This document shows, piece after piece, positions 7,584-16,875 of a stretch of DNA of 64,000 nucleotides; positions within the stretch are counted from its first letter, which is position 1, and the number at the start of each line of letters is the position of its first letter. Origin of the DNA: Falsiroseomonas sp051433165 (GTDB lineage: Bacteria; Pseudomonadota; Alphaproteobacteria; Acetobacterales; Acetobacteraceae); the NCBI RefSeq assembly GCF_051433165.1, contig NZ_JBHMFS010000023.1, forward strand, positions 9,437 to 73,436, read 5' to 3'. Made by a program: the position numbers and the translations under genes. The notes beneath the pieces are model-generated. The model was not told where the DNA came from. It did no database searches and saw nothing but the letters and a program-made list of their open reading frames with translations.

Positions 7584-8519
7584 CTAATTCAAGATATTCA
7601 GCACACGGATCACCGCCGGCCCTGCAACGATGATGAACAGGCAAGGCAGAATGAAAAGGATCATGGGCAGCGTCATCAGCGCTGGCAGTTTGGCGGCCCG
7701 CTCCTCCAGCCGCAGGACGCGCTCGTCACGCATTTCCAATGCAAGAGTGCGAAGAGCCTGCCCGAGCGGAGTGCCGTAGCGGAGTGTTTGGGCTAGTGTC
7801 CTGGCTAAACGCTGCCAAGACTCTAATTGAGTCCGTTCTGCGAATCGGGTCAGCGCTGCGGCCCGATCTGACGTGATGCGAAGCTCCTGACCGAGCGCGA
7901 AAAATTCAATGGCTATCGGCGGATCTGAGCTGCGCATTTCGGACGCAACACGGTCCACCGCACTTTCGAGGCCGAGCCCCGCCTCCGTGCAGACCACCAG
8001 AAGATCAAGCGCGTCGGGCAGTCCACGCCGCAACCCAGCCTGATGCGACCGGCGCGCCAGCCCCATGACCCAGTTCGGGATCAGCATGCCGATGACGAGG
8101 GCCATGGCGACGAGGAGCAGGCGAAGCGGTCCCTCGAGCCCGGCTGCGGCCGTGACGGCATAAGCCAGGATTGGGCAAAGGGGCAGAAGCAGGACCTTGC
8201 CGGCAATGGCTATCGGCACGGCGGTGCGCGGGTTCAACCCAGCGCCTTGTGTGGCACGCTCTAGATCCGCCGCGGCGGCACCCGAGAAGAGCGCCGACCT
8301 GTGAAGTCGCTGACCCAGAGTCTGCAGGGGGCCAAGCAGGAGGCGGCGAGCACCGGGTGTCGGGTCGAGTGGCGCGGCGGCATCGGGCCGCACGGCGTGT
8401 CGGACCCGCTGCGCCAGGTCGCGGCGGGACGCCTCCACCGTGAGCAGGCCTGCGGCCATCAGTGCCAAGACCGCCGCGGCTCCGCCGGCGACGAGAACCG
8501 TGAGAATGGTCTCGGACAT
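7584..8519 (-). CDS. tadC: Type II/IV secretion platform protein TadC
   Basis: A 311-residue inner-membrane protein of the T2SSF (GspF) fold, the second platform subunit of Tad pilus machinery. An N-terminal hydrophobic helix begins at the start. The T2SSF core contains LPDALDLLVVCTEAGLGLES and LAQTLRYGTPLGQALRTLA. Hydrophobic helices lie before and at the C-terminus (LMTLPMILFILPCLFIIVAG). ATG 8519 overlaps the TadB stop by one base (TGATG), so translation is coupled. It is the last gene of the minus-strand tad operon; the longer open frame upstream belongs to another frame of tadB. Confidence 0.9.
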   Translation of the reverse strand: MSETILTVLVAGGAAAVLALMAAGLLTVEASRRDLAQRVRHAVRPDAAAPLDPTPGARRLLLGPLQTLGQRLHRSALFSGAAAADLERATQGAGLNPRTAVPIAIAGKVLLLPLCPILAYAVTAAAGLEGPLRLLLVAMALVIGMLIPNWVMGLARRSHQAGLRRGLPDALDLLVVCTEAGLGLESAVDRVASEMRSSDPPIAIEFFALGQELRITSDRAAALTRFAERTQLESWQRLARTLAQTLRYGTPLGQALRTLALEMRDERVLRLEERAAKLPALMTLPMILFILPCLFIIVAGPAVIRVLNILN

Positions 8520-9481
8520 CAATCGCGCGTGCTCCTTTGTAAGAGCCAGCGGATGGTCAGCATCCCAGAGCACATCAGAGTCGCGAAGCCGATCAGAAAA
8601 TACTTTCCGCGGGGATCGTTGAACAGCTCGCCGACGTAACCGGGATTTATTAAGGTGATGATGAGACCAGTGACGAAAGGCAGGCCGGCGAGGATTGCGG
8701 AAGACATACGCGCCTCGGCCGACAGCGCCTTGGCTTTGCCTGCCACTGCGACCCGCCGGCGCACCATGTTCGCCAGATTTTCGAGCGTCTCGGCCAGATT
8801 GCCGCCGGTCTGCGCATGCAGACCCAGGGTGACTGCCAGGAAGGAGTACTCGCGAACCTGCGTCCGCGCATGAAGGCTCCAAAGTGCCGTTTCAAGCGGA
8901 ACGCCCAGCGCCACTTCGCCCATCATCCGACCGAACTCGTCGCGGGTCGGCGAAGGCATTTCCGTGGCAATGCTGCGCAGGGCATCACCAACCGGCAGCC
9001 CAGCGCGCACAGATCGGACAACCAGCGAAAGCATGTCGGGAATTTGGATGAACAGCATGTTCATGTAGATTTTCGTCTTGCGACGGAACAGGAAGCGCGC
9101 GAGGGCGACGGCTGCAAGCAGTGCGATGATGGCGGCCATTGCAGAGCCGAAGCTAGACCGCAGTTGCGTGAACAGCACCAGCCCCATCAGGCACGACGAT
9201 GCGGCGACGAGGGGCGGTGACGCCGCGAAGGCGGGCGGCAGATCGCGGTTGTAGCCCAGCGCCGCTGAGATGCCGTTCCAGAGCCGGTGTTCACCCGTGG
9301 CGCGACGACGAATAGTCTGCTGCTTTGCGACCGGGGTCGGCTTCGCCGCATTGCCGGTCGCGGAACGCACCCGCTCGCGCATCCGGATTGTGGCGCGCCC
9401 CGGCAGCAGAAGCATCGCCGAGGCCGCGAGCATCAACAGGATCCCGCCGGCGGCCAGATAGGCAAGGGCTGTCTGGGTCAT
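8519..9481 (-). CDS. tadB: Type II/IV secretion platform protein TadB
   Basis: A 320-residue T2SSF-domain platform protein with an N-terminal hydrophobic helix (ALAYLAAGGILLMLAASAML). The core motifs are IPDMLSLVVRSVRAGLPVGDAL and LHAQTGGNLAETLENLANMV. C-terminal membrane helices include GLPFVTGLIITLINPGYV. It forms a complex with TadC and the ATPase CpaF at the inner membrane. ATG 9481 gives a 4-nt ATGA overlap with the CpaF stop; the upstream ATG at 9505 lies inside cpaF and is less likely. Confidence 0.9.
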   Translation of the reverse strand: MTQTALAYLAAGGILLMLAASAMLLLPGRATIRMRERVRSATGNAAKPTPVAKQQTIRRRATGEHRLWNGISAALGYNRDLPPAFAASPPLVAASSCLMGLVLFTQLRSSFGSAMAAIIALLAAVALARFLFRRKTKIYMNMLFIQIPDMLSLVVRSVRAGLPVGDALRSIATEMPSPTRDEFGRMMGEVALGVPLETALWSLHARTQVREYSFLAVTLGLHAQTGGNLAETLENLANMVRRRVAVAGKAKALSAEARMSSAILAGLPFVTGLIITLINPGYVGELFNDPRGKYFLIGFATLMCSGMLTIRWLLQRSTRD

Positions 9482-10905
9482 GCGTCCCGCAATGCCTCGA
9501 GCCAACTCTGCTCCAATCCGAAGTACCGTAGCCGGTCCTGGAACCTGGGGCGAAGATTGGGGGTGACGTAACGGCCGCGGATGTGACCCGTGGCGTCCTC
9601 GCTGAGATACTCGAAGGCGAAGACGTCATTCATGGTGATGACGTCGCCTTCCATGCCGCAAACCTCCGCGACATGGATCACGCGGCGCTGGCCGTCGCGC
9701 ATCCGTTCCACCTGCACCACAAGGTCTAGCGCGCCCGCGATCTGGTAGCGGATCGCGGCATGGGGAAGGTTTGTCGTACCCATCTGCACCATATTCTCGA
9801 TGCGCGTCAGCGCATCCCGTGCCGTGTTCGCGTGCAGCGTGCAGATGGAGCCGTCATGGCCGGTGTTCATGGCCTGAAGCATGTCGAAGGCCTCGGCGCC
9901 ACGGCATTCGCCTAGGATGATGCGGTCCGGCCGCATGCGAAGTGCATTTCGCAGCAGCGCGCGCTGGTTGATCTCGCCCTGGCCCTCAAGGTTCGGCGGC
10001 CGCGTCTCTAGCCGCACCACATGCGGTTGCTGCAGTTGCAGCTCCGCAGCATCCTCGATGGTGACAATCCGTTCCCCATGATCGATCAGACTGCTCATGG
10101 CATTCAGCAGTGTTGTCTTGCCGGAGCCGGTGCCGCCGGATACCACGATGTTGAGCCGGCAACGCGCAGCAATCTCCAGGATGCGCGCGACCGGTGCGGT
10201 GAAGCTGCCATTCTCTACCAGCGCATCCAGGCCATAGCGCCGGCGCGAGAACTTGCGGATCGAGATGGAGACGCCGTCGATCGCGAGCGGCGGGAAGACG
10301 ATGTTCACGCGGCTGCCGTCCGGTAGGCGGCAATCAACGAGCGGACTGGACTCGTCAACCCGGCGGCCCACCTTTGCGGCCATCTTCTGGGCGATGCCGG
10401 CCAGCTGGCGGCCATCCCGGAACCGGACGGCGGAAAGCTGCATCTTGCCTCCCACCTCCACGAAAACGCGGTTCGGGCCATTGACCAGGATGTCGTCCAC
10501 GCGGTCATCGCGCAGCAGCGGCTCCAGCGGCCCGTGGCCCAGCATCTCGTCGACCAGATCCTCCACCAGGCGAATCTGCACGCGTCCGGACAGATCGAGG
10601 CGGTCGCGGTCGGCGATCTCGTGGATGAGGATACCAATCTCCTCCCGCAACTGCTCGACGCTGAGCGAGCCTGCGGAAACGGGGTCTATCCGCTCCAGCA
10701 CATGCTGGCGCAGCCGCAGCAACGTGGCGACCGCGGCAGCACTGCGCGCCGAAGTAGCGGTATCGTCAGCCTCGATGGGGCGCGGGGGAACAGTGAGTTC
10801 ATTGGACGTGGAGGGCGGCAGGCTGCCCTGCGTTCCCGCAGGCTGGGTGGCCGACCCCTGGCGCAGAGGTGGAACGACGTGCAGGCGGCGTCCAAAGCCG
10901 GTCAT
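9478..10905 (-). CDS. cpaF: Tad pilus assembly ATPase CpaF/TadA
   Basis: A 475-residue secretion ATPase of the VirB11/GspE superfamily that powers Flp pilus assembly. The N-terminal 60 residues are low-complexity. Then comes the N-terminal ATPase domain (MLGHGPLEPLLRDDRVDDIL). The Walker A is GGTGSGKTTLL at about residues 255-265, with an Asp box (IVTIEDAAELQL), Walker B (RPDRIILGECRG) and His box (THANTARD-like CTLHANTARD). It overlaps cpaE upstream and tadB downstream by 4 nt each (ATGA), so the block is translationally coupled. Confidence 0.95.
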   Translation of the reverse strand: MTGFGRRLHVVPPLRQGSATQPAGTQGSLPPSTSNELTVPPRPIEADDTATSARSAAAVATLLRLRQHVLERIDPVSAGSLSVEQLREEIGILIHEIADRDRLDLSGRVQIRLVEDLVDEMLGHGPLEPLLRDDRVDDILVNGPNRVFVEVGGKMQLSAVRFRDGRQLAGIAQKMAAKVGRRVDESSPLVDCRLPDGSRVNIVFPPLAIDGVSISIRKFSRRRYGLDALVENGSFTAPVARILEIAARCRLNIVVSGGTGSGKTTLLNAMSSLIDHGERIVTIEDAAELQLQQPHVVRLETRPPNLEGQGEINQRALLRNALRMRPDRIILGECRGAEAFDMLQAMNTGHDGSICTLHANTARDALTRIENMVQMGTTNLPHAAIRYQIAGALDLVVQVERMRDGQRRVIHVAEVCGMEGDVITMNDVFAFEYLSEDATGHIRGRYVTPNLRPRFQDRLRYFGLEQSWLEALRDA

Positions 10906-12137
10906 CGTCCGAACACCCGGCGCAGCAGGCCGCCCTTCCGGCGTAGCGCCACGCCCGCGATCTCCTGTGTCAGCGGCGCCAGGGCTCGTTGCAGCACGGG
11001 GCTATCCCGCAAGGCCGCACGGCCCAGATTGGCGGCTCGGTTCAGCGGCTTCGGAAGGTCTGGAATGATGATGTCCGGTTCGGTTCCAAGGCCTTCCTTG
11101 ATGAGGTCCCTCTTCAGCGCGCCCGCCGCTCCGTACCGGTTCAGCACCGTCATCGTCCGGCCTCCGCCAATCAGCGACGCCAGCATCCTGCGCATCAGTT
11201 CGACATTGTGCAGGCTGCCGACATCCGGGCCCAGGACAAGCAGCGCATGGCGCGCGAGCAGCAGCGCCTGCCGTTCTGTCGGGGAGGGCGGCATCGGCAT
11301 GTCGATGACGATGGCGTTGAAACGCTGACACAGCAGGGCCAGCAGGTGGGCGATACCCGCAGCGGTCGGCGCCGGATCCGTCTCAAAGCCCTCATCCGCA
11401 GCCAGGAGCCGCACCCGATCGCTCACCGGGATCGCCAGCCGCTCAAAGAGCAGGGCGTCGGCATCACCCGGACGCTCCAGCGCGTTCCGCAGCCCGGCGA
11501 CCGGCGTGATGCCGAGCATGGTGGCCATCTGCCCGCCGCGGAGGTGAAGGTCGAGCAGGGCCACGTGCCCGTGGGTGCTGTCGGCGATCTGCAGCGCCAG
11601 GTTGATGGCCACCGTCGTCGCACCGACGCCGCCGCGCACGCCGCAGACAGCGATCACGCGTCCGCCGCGGACTGAAGCACGCTCCGGCTCCACCCCGGCC
11701 ATGTAGGGGCCGATGAGCGTGGACGCGTTGTCCCGCGTCAGCGGCTTGGCCAGGTATTCATCCACGCCGAGGTGGCGGGTGATTTCCCTGTAGAATGCGA
11801 GATCCTGCCGTTCCCCGATCACCAGGACCTTGGTGTCGGGCGCACAAACCGCAGCCAGCGCATCCAGTTCGCCCAATTGGTCGTCCACACCGGACACGTC
11901 CACGATCAGCACGCGGGGCGAGATGGTCTGCTCCATAACCTTCGCGGCGGCGCGTATGCCGCCGCGGCGAATCTGCAGGCTGCCGAGGAATTCGCTCAGC
12001 CCGCCCCGCAGCGCGGCATCCGTTGCATCATCGGAGACATAGGCCGCGGCGGCGATGCGGTCGCCCACCGCGTCCGGAGCGAAGCCGCCGGTGGAGGGGC
12101 GCTCGCCAAGCGAGCCAGCGGCATCAGGTTCGTACAT
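10902..12137 (-). CDS. cpaE: Pilus assembly protein CpaE/TadZ (ParA-like)
   Basis: About 411 residues. The N-terminal region (residues 60-150) resembles an atypical receiver domain (VLIVDVSGVDD, TKVLVIGERQD, YLAKPLTRD). This is followed by a ParA/MinD-type ATPase domain starting VIAVCGVRGGVGATTVAINLA, a deviant Walker A with Gly-Gly-Val-Gly-Ala-Thr-Thr instead of the Lys-containing form. CpaE/TadZ localises the pilus machine to a cell pole. ATG 12137 is preferred to ATG 12146 because GAGGAG then sits 9 nt upstream. Confidence 0.9.
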   Translation of the reverse strand: MYEPDAAGSLGERPSTGGFAPDAVGDRIAAAAYVSDDATDAALRGGLSEFLGSLQIRRGGIRAAAKVMEQTISPRVLIVDVSGVDDQLGELDALAAVCAPDTKVLVIGERQDLAFYREITRHLGVDEYLAKPLTRDNASTLIGPYMAGVEPERASVRGGRVIAVCGVRGGVGATTVAINLALQIADSTHGHVALLDLHLRGGQMATMLGITPVAGLRNALERPGDADALLFERLAIPVSDRVRLLAADEGFETDPAPTAAGIAHLLALLCQRFNAIVIDMPMPPSPTERQALLLARHALLVLGPDVGSLHNVELMRRMLASLIGGGRTMTVLNRYGAAGALKRDLIKEGLGTEPDIIIPDLPKPLNRAANLGRAALRDSPVLQRALAPLTQEIAGVALRRKGGLLRRVFGR

Positions 12138-12185
12138 GGGATGCATCTCCTCGGATGGCGCGGGCGCAGCTCGCGTCTCGGGGCA

Positions 12186-13091
12186 TCAGCGAAAGATCAC
12201 GTCGCTGCGGGTGTTGCCCTGGATGACCCGCATGCGGGGCATCGCGCTCGGTTCGTCCCGCGCCAGGGCGGAGGAGACGTCCGAGCCGAAGATCACCGGG
12301 TTGTTGCGCGGCGTCAGCGGAATGGCGCCGTCCGGCGCCTCGCCCTCCGCCGCGGATCTGGCGGTGCGCGCGTCACCCTCCTCGGCCTCGATTGAGCGAA
12401 CGGCGAGGAGCAGGCGCCCGAGGCGCTCGGCCACCGCGACGCGCTCGGACTGCTCCGGCGTGACCTGCAGGGTCACGGTTCTGGCCACCCGGTTCGGGCT
12501 TCCCGCTCCGCCGGGCGCAGGTGGCGTCGTGGCGCCCTGGGCGAATTGCTGGTCCACGGCGATGACGCGGATGCTGGTCAGCACCGTCTCCGCCACCACG
12601 CGCCGCCCCGCCGGCGTGTCGCCGCGCTGGAATTCCTGCGTCAGGATGACGTCCACGATGTCGCCGGGTGAGATGAGACCGGAAGCTCCGGTCCTGGCGT
12701 CCACACCGATGGAGACGGCGCGTGCGCCCGGCGTCAGTACGGCGGCGAGGAAGCCGCGGTCGCGTGGTCGCAGCACATCGGCACGCACCAGCGGGTCCCC
12801 GGCATCGAGGTAGCGGCGCAGCATCGCGCCCCGGACCTCCGGAAGTGCATCCTCGCCCGCGAGGATGGCGCCTTCCGGCACCTGGTCCGGCGGGACATCG
12901 CGCTCCCGAAGGTCGGAATCCTTCAGCAGCACGCCGGTCCGCAGGGATTGCGCGGCGACGAGGAGGCGCACCGGCACCACCCGCGGCTCCACGGCCACGG
13001 CGGTGCCCGGGTTGAGCGCCTGGAAGGCGAGCCATCCGAGGCCGCCGGAGGTGGCGAGGAGAATGACGGCGACAATGATGCGAAGCGGCAT
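12186..13091 (-). CDS. cpaB: Pilus assembly protein CpaB/RcpC
   Basis: A 301-residue periplasmic protein anchored by one N-terminal helix (IIVAVILLATSGGLGWLAF). It has a SAF/RcpC domain near residues 40-105 (VVPVRLLVAAQSLRTGVLL, LRERDVPPDQVPEGAI) and the RcpC segment VSIGVDARTGASGLISPGDIVDV. CpaB helps secretin function, possibly by contacting peptidoglycan. A GGAGG site lies 10 nt before ATG 13091. It starts 6 nt after the stop of the prepilin peptidase gene, in the same operon. Confidence 0.9.
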   Translation of the reverse strand: MPLRIIVAVILLATSGGLGWLAFQALNPGTAVAVEPRVVPVRLLVAAQSLRTGVLLKDSDLRERDVPPDQVPEGAILAGEDALPEVRGAMLRRYLDAGDPLVRADVLRPRDRGFLAAVLTPGARAVSIGVDARTGASGLISPGDIVDVILTQEFQRGDTPAGRRVVAETVLTSIRVIAVDQQFAQGATTPPAPGGAGSPNRVARTVTLQVTPEQSERVAVAERLGRLLLAVRSIEAEEGDARTARSAAEGEAPDGAIPLTPRNNPVIFGSDVSSALARDEPSAMPRMRVIQGNTRSDVIFR

Positions 13092-13097
13092 GATTTG

Positions 13098-13616
13098 TCA
13101 GCCTCCCTGGGTTTGCAGGAGGACCACGGCGCCACCGATGGCGATGGCGACGCCGTAGGGCATGGGACCCCGCTGGCGGATGCGCCAGGCTTCGACCGCG
13201 AGGACGCGCCGCAGCGCGGTGGCGTGGGTGCGGGCACGGACGGCCAGCCCCGGATACGCCGTGAGCAGGCGTTGCAGCAGGAGGTAGAGGCAGGCCAGCG
13301 CGCCGCCGGCGAGAGTGGTGGCGACGACGAGATTCCAGCTCTCGATCGGGGGCAAGCCGAGGCTGAGCGCGGTCAGCAGCTTCACGTCGCCGCCGCCGAG
13401 CAGACCGCGCGCGAACAGCAAAAATAACAGGAGAAAGAGAGCGCCGGCGGTCAACAGCGAGGCGAGCAAATCCGGCAGGCTCTCGATCCCGCGTAACATC
13501 AGGCCGATCGCTGCGAGCACCAGGCACAAGCTGTTCGGGATCCTGCGCGTCGCAACGTCACGCCATGCGGCAAATGCCAGCAGCAAAAGTGCGGGGATGA
13601 CGAAGGTGGAAGACAT
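13098..13616 (-). CDS. cpaA: Prepilin peptidase CpaA/TadV (A24 family)
   Basis: A 172-residue polytopic aspartyl protease that trims Flp prepilins. It has the two catalytic aspartates of the family: AWRDVATRRIPN (about Asp19) and GLLGGGDVKLLTA (the GGGDVK motif, about Asp77). It lacks an N-methylation domain, as usual for the short CpaA/TadV type. It lies between the pilin genes and cpaB on the same strand. Confidence 0.92.
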   Translation of the reverse strand: MSSTFVIPALLLLAFAAWRDVATRRIPNSLCLVLAAIGLMLRGIESLPDLLASLLTAGALFLLLFLLFARGLLGGGDVKLLTALSLGLPPIESWNLVVATTLAGGALACLYLLLQRLLTAYPGLAVRARTHATALRRVLAVEAWRIRQRGPMPYGVAIAIGGAVVLLQTQGG

Positions 13617-13709
13617 CCGGCCTGTTGTCTCCTGCTGACGGTTCGGGCGGGCCGCCTGCGGTGCCCGGCGGCAGTGGGTCTCGCTAGAGCCGCGGAAAAC
13701 ACATTCCGC

Positions 13710-13901
13710 TCAGAATGCGGCGGCAACCCTTGCATAAAGCCCCGCCAAAGCCGGTGAGATAAGGGCGAGTGCCGCGGCAATCGCGATGAGTGTCGTCGCC
13801 GCGATCAATCCGTACTCCAGCGCAGCAACGCCGCGGTCATCGGTGCCAATCCGGCGGGCGGCGTTCCGAAGGTGACAGGCGGACATGGCTTGCATCTCCA
13901 T
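13710..13901 (-). CDS. flp: Flp/Fap-type pilin subunit (second copy)
   Basis: Short Flp pilin, 58-63 residues. A basic leader ends in DDRG, followed by the mature start VAALEYGLIAATTLIAIAAALA. The Glu-Tyr pair of Flp pilins is present, and cleavage is predicted after the Gly. In-frame ATGs at 13901, 13895 and 13886 compete; GGAG upstream of 13886 favours the 58-residue form. The paralogue at 14001-14183 shares the core but has a different leader and tail. Confidence 0.88.
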   Translation of the reverse strand: MEMQAMSACHLRNAARRIGTDDRGVAALEYGLIAATTLIAIAAALALISPALAGLYARVAAAF

Positions 13902-14000
13902 TCGGACTTCGACGCGCCGAGCGAACCGCCCGCTCTGCGCAGATGCAGGGTACGCGGCCGATGCGTCGTTGCAGGACCGCGTACTGCTTCCTCCGCCGGC

Positions 14001-14183
14001 TCAGCCGGTAAGAGCGGTACCGATCTCGGTGAAGATGCCCGTCAGCGCCGGGCCGATAACCGCCAGGGCCGCAATGATTGCGACGACAGTGGTGGCCGCG
14101 ATCAGGCCGTATTCCAGGGCCGTAACACCCTTCTCGTCAGAAACGAGCCGGTCGCGGGCTGCCAAAAGCTGGGAGATCCACAT
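14001..14183 (-). CDS. flp: Flp/Fap-type pilin subunit (first copy)
   Basis: A 60-residue prepilin. The leader ends SDEKG and the mature part begins VTALEYGLIAATTVVAIIAALA, with the Flp Glu-Tyr motif. It is likely the major pilin because it is first in the minus-strand operon, next to the AT-rich divergent promoter region, with AAGGATAG upstream of the ATG. CpaA would remove the leader after the Gly. A second Flp pilin follows 99 nt downstream. Confidence 0.9.
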   Translation of the reverse strand: MWISQLLAARDRLVSDEKGVTALEYGLIAATTVVAIIAALAVIGPALTGIFTEIGTALTG

Positions 14184-14522
14184 CCTGTTCTATCCTTTAC
14201 AACCGAGATTCAAGTGCCCGGCATGGGCAGATGGCCGCAGCAGACTAATGCGCAGGCGTTGTTCTTTGGAACATCGGCGCTGTCCGCCCCTGGCAAGGAT
14301 GAATGTACCCATTGCAATCTTTTTCGGTAGATTTTTTTTCGCGACGAAAGTAGCAAGACGACAAGCACCGCAAGCCGACGGCCAGGAATTTTTTATTGAA
14401 ATTACGGAGAAGGAAAGAAAATGGCGCATCAGGGTCGTTTCCTTTACCAAACTGAATCGGTTCGTTCCGCTTGGCTGTGGTTTTTGGTTGCTGTGCAAAA
14501 TTTCACTAATTTGAGAGATCGG
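14184..14522. promoter_or_regulatory. AT-rich divergent intergenic region of the tad locus
   Basis: About 340 bp separate the divergent pilin and tadG genes. The stretch 14310-14420 is far richer in A/T than its surroundings (runs such as AGATTTTTTTTCGCG and GAATTTTTTATTGAAATTA). It is the only place from which both tad transcripts can start, so promoters and any operator should lie here. I cannot assign -35/-10 boxes with confidence. If tadG starts at ATG 14421, the region is about 100 bp shorter. Confidence 0.5.
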
Positions 14523-15977
14523 ATGATTGGGGGGCTGCGGAGGTTTCGATCTCTGAGGGATGATGTCAGGGGCGCAACGGCGGTCCTGTTCGGCGTCAGC
14601 GCTGTCGTTATCGTTGGTATGGTCGGGCTGGGGACCGAGGGCGGCAGCTGGTACCTGACGCGGCGCGATGCGCAGAACGCCGCGGACCCTGGCGCCTACG
14701 CCGGCGCCGTCCGGCTTTCCCTTGCGCAGAGCACGCTCGGCCTGACGCTGACCGCGGCGCGAACCCAGGCCGACAGCGCGGCGCGGGACAACGCGACGAT
14801 GAACGGCTTCACCAATGCGGCGGCGGCAACGGTCGTCACGGTCAATAGCCCGCCGGCCACCGGCCCCAACAGCGGAAACCAGACGGCGGTGGAGGTTATC
14901 GTCGAGCGGACCCGGCCCCGCTTGATCTCCGCCCTTTTCCTGACAACCGATCCCGTCATCACCGCGCGCGGTGTGGCTGCCCTGCTGCCCAACGGCGCCG
15001 CCTGCATGCTGGCCATCCCCGGCTTCGGCACGGGAACGGTGACGGGGCAGCTGCTCGCGGGCGGCAGCAGCACGATTTCGGCCCCCAACTGCATCCTCGG
15101 CTCCAACTCGGCCCTCGACAATTCAATCAGCATCACCGGCGCCGCCTCCGTCACCGCGCTGTCCCTGACAACGACGGGTGGCTGCAACGGCTGCGATGCG
15201 GCGACGCTGACGCAGCCCGTCACCTCCTATGCGCCGCCCACGGTCAATCCACTGCAGTTCCTGAACACCAAGGTGCTGCCGAGCTTCTCCAGTTCGGACT
15301 GCTACCAGAGCCCGGTCTATGCCCCGGACGGCGCCCTCATCGCCGGGGGCATCCCGAGCAATGGCAAAGTGAACACCAGCATGGTGATTCCGCCGCCACC
15401 CAGCGGGAAGGCGATCTGCGGGTTGGACATCAGCGGCGCCGGCACGGTCGTGACGCTCAACCCCGGCACCTACTACTTCTACAATTCCAGCTTCAAGGTC
15501 ACGAGCGGCAAGGTGGAATGCCGGATGCCGACGGTGCCGCCGACGGCCGATGGCGACGTCTGCGCAGAGGGACACGGCGTGACCCTGGTGTTCACCGGAT
15601 CCCCGGCACAGATCGGCGGACCGAACATCAATGGCAACGCCAACATCACGCTGTCGGCGCCGACCGCCGCCCACGCGGCAGACCCGGATTATGCCGGCAT
15701 CCTGTTCTTCCGCGACCCGCGGGCCACCGGCGGCAACAACCAGGGCAATCCGGCGGTTGACATAAACGGCGGGCCCAGCACCTCGCTTACCGGCGCGATG
15801 TACTTCCCGAACTCATACGTAAAGTACAGCGGCAATGCCGCAGTCAACACCTGCTCCGTCCTGATCGGCGGCACCGTGGAAATGACGGGCAACACCGGCG
15901 TAACTCTCAATGAATGTGTGGCACTGGGCTACGGAAACCTGGTGCCGAACCTCCAGATCGTCCGACTTGTGGAGTAG
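14523..15977 (+). CDS. tadG: TadG-like pilus/pseudopilin assembly protein
   Basis: About 484 residues. The N-terminal arginine-rich stretch is followed by the Tad-like hydrophobic segment GATAVLFGVSAVVIVGMVGL (about residues 15-35), common to TadE/TadG proteins. A long exported Thr/Ser/Asn-rich domain with several cysteines follows. ATG 14523 is preferred because it places the helix at the N-terminus. An upstream in-frame ATG at 14421 has a purine-rich GGAGAAGGAAAG before it and cannot be excluded, but the added 34 residues are encoded by AT-rich, UTR-like sequence. First gene of the plus-strand tad operon. Confidence 0.8.
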   Translation: MIGGLRRFRSLRDDVRGATAVLFGVSAVVIVGMVGLGTEGGSWYLTRRDAQNAADPGAYAGAVRLSLAQSTLGLTLTAARTQADSAARDNATMNGFTNAAAATVVTVNSPPATGPNSGNQTAVEVIVERTRPRLISALFLTTDPVITARGVAALLPNGAACMLAIPGFGTGTVTGQLLAGGSSTISAPNCILGSNSALDNSISITGAASVTALSLTTTGGCNGCDAATLTQPVTSYAPPTVNPLQFLNTKVLPSFSSSDCYQSPVYAPDGALIAGGIPSNGKVNTSMVIPPPPSGKAICGLDISGAGTVVTLNPGTYYFYNSSFKVTSGKVECRMPTVPPTADGDVCAEGHGVTLVFTGSPAQIGGPNINGNANITLSAPTAAHAADPDYAGILFFRDPRATGGNNQGNPAVDINGGPSTSLTGAMYFPNSYVKYSGNAAVNTCSVLIGGTVEMTGNTGVTLNECVALGYGNLVPNLQIVRLVE

Positions 15978-15983
15978 CACGCG

Positions 15984-16436
15984 ATGCGAGGCATCCTGAT
16001 GAGGCTTTGCAAACGGGTGGCGCGAGAGCGCCGGGGCGTGGCCGCGGTCGAGTTTGCCATCATCGCCCCAGTGCTGATCACGCTGCTGGCCGGGGCGGCC
16101 AATATCGGCTTCGCCGCGGACCATGGTATCCGACTGGCAAATGCGGCCCGCGCCGGGGCGCAGTATGCCACCGTGCTACCCGGCGATGCCGCCGGAGCAC
16201 AGAGCGCCGCTCAGGCTATCTTGCCTGGAGCCAGCGTCACGGTGGCGCCGATGGTCTGCACCTGCCCGCTGAGCGGCGCCACTGGCGGCCCCACCGTCGG
16301 CTGCAATACCGCCTGCGCTACAGGAATGGCGCGCTACATCACCGTGACCGTGAGCATGCCGCCGCCCCAGATTCCGGGCCTGGCCTTCGCAACCGCCCTC
16401 GCCGCCAATCGCAGCGTGGTCGCCCGTGTCCAGTAG
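15984..16436 (+). CDS. tadE: TadE-like pseudopilin
   Basis: A 150-residue protein with the TadE signature RRGVAAVEFAIIAPVLITLLAGAA (about residues 17-40): Gly before the cleavage point and Glu at position 5 of the mature form. The C-terminal exported part has four cysteines (CTCPLSGATGG, CNTACATG). It lies 6 nt after tadG and overlaps the next TadE-like gene by 11 bp. Pseudopilins of this type are processed by the same prepilin peptidase. Confidence 0.88.
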   Translation: MRGILMRLCKRVARERRGVAAVEFAIIAPVLITLLAGAANIGFAADHGIRLANAARAGAQYATVLPGDAAGAQSAAQAILPGASVTVAPMVCTCPLSGATGGPTVGCNTACATGMARYITVTVSMPPPQIPGLAFATALAANRSVVARVQ

Positions 16437-16875
16437 CCGCCGCGGAAGACTGACGGAATCGTGGCAGAACTGCCGCGGCACGGTAGCGATCGAGTTCGCC
16501 CTGGTCGGCCTGATCTTCATCACGCTGCTGCTGGGCGCGGTGGATCTGGCTCGCTTCCAGTCCGTGCGTCAGTCCCTCGGCAACGTTGCGGAGGAGGCCG
16601 CGCGCGCCGCGATGATCATGTCGGGCGCCGGTGCGGTGCTGGGCGGCGGTTGTACGACCACGCCGGACGGTGGCGTACTGAAAAGTGCCGTCACGACGCC
16701 GGTCAACCCAACACCAATGCTGACCCCGGCCCTGCTCACGATCACGCCCGTCTGCGCACTCAGTGCCGGTGGCGCACGCACGATCACGGTAACGGCGACA
16801 TACCCCTTCAATTTCGTCGCACCGCTTCTCACGGTCGCTCCCACCCTCTCCGCAACCGCATCGCTCACCTACTGA
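16426..16875 (+). CDS. TadE/TadF-like pseudopilin (second)
   Basis: A 149-residue protein starting at GTG 16426 inside the end of the previous gene. The signature CRGTVAIEFALVGLIFITLLLGAVDL matches TadE-like proteins, with Glu at mature position 5. The downstream part is Thr/Ala-rich with two cysteines. It forms a trio of tad-type pseudopilins with the two upstream genes. Confidence 0.85.
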   Translation: MSSSRRGRLTESWQNCRGTVAIEFALVGLIFITLLLGAVDLARFQSVRQSLGNVAEEAARAAMIMSGAGAVLGGGCTTTPDGGVLKSAVTTPVNPTPMLTPALLTITPVCALSAGGARTITVTATYPFNFVAPLLTVAPTLSATASLTY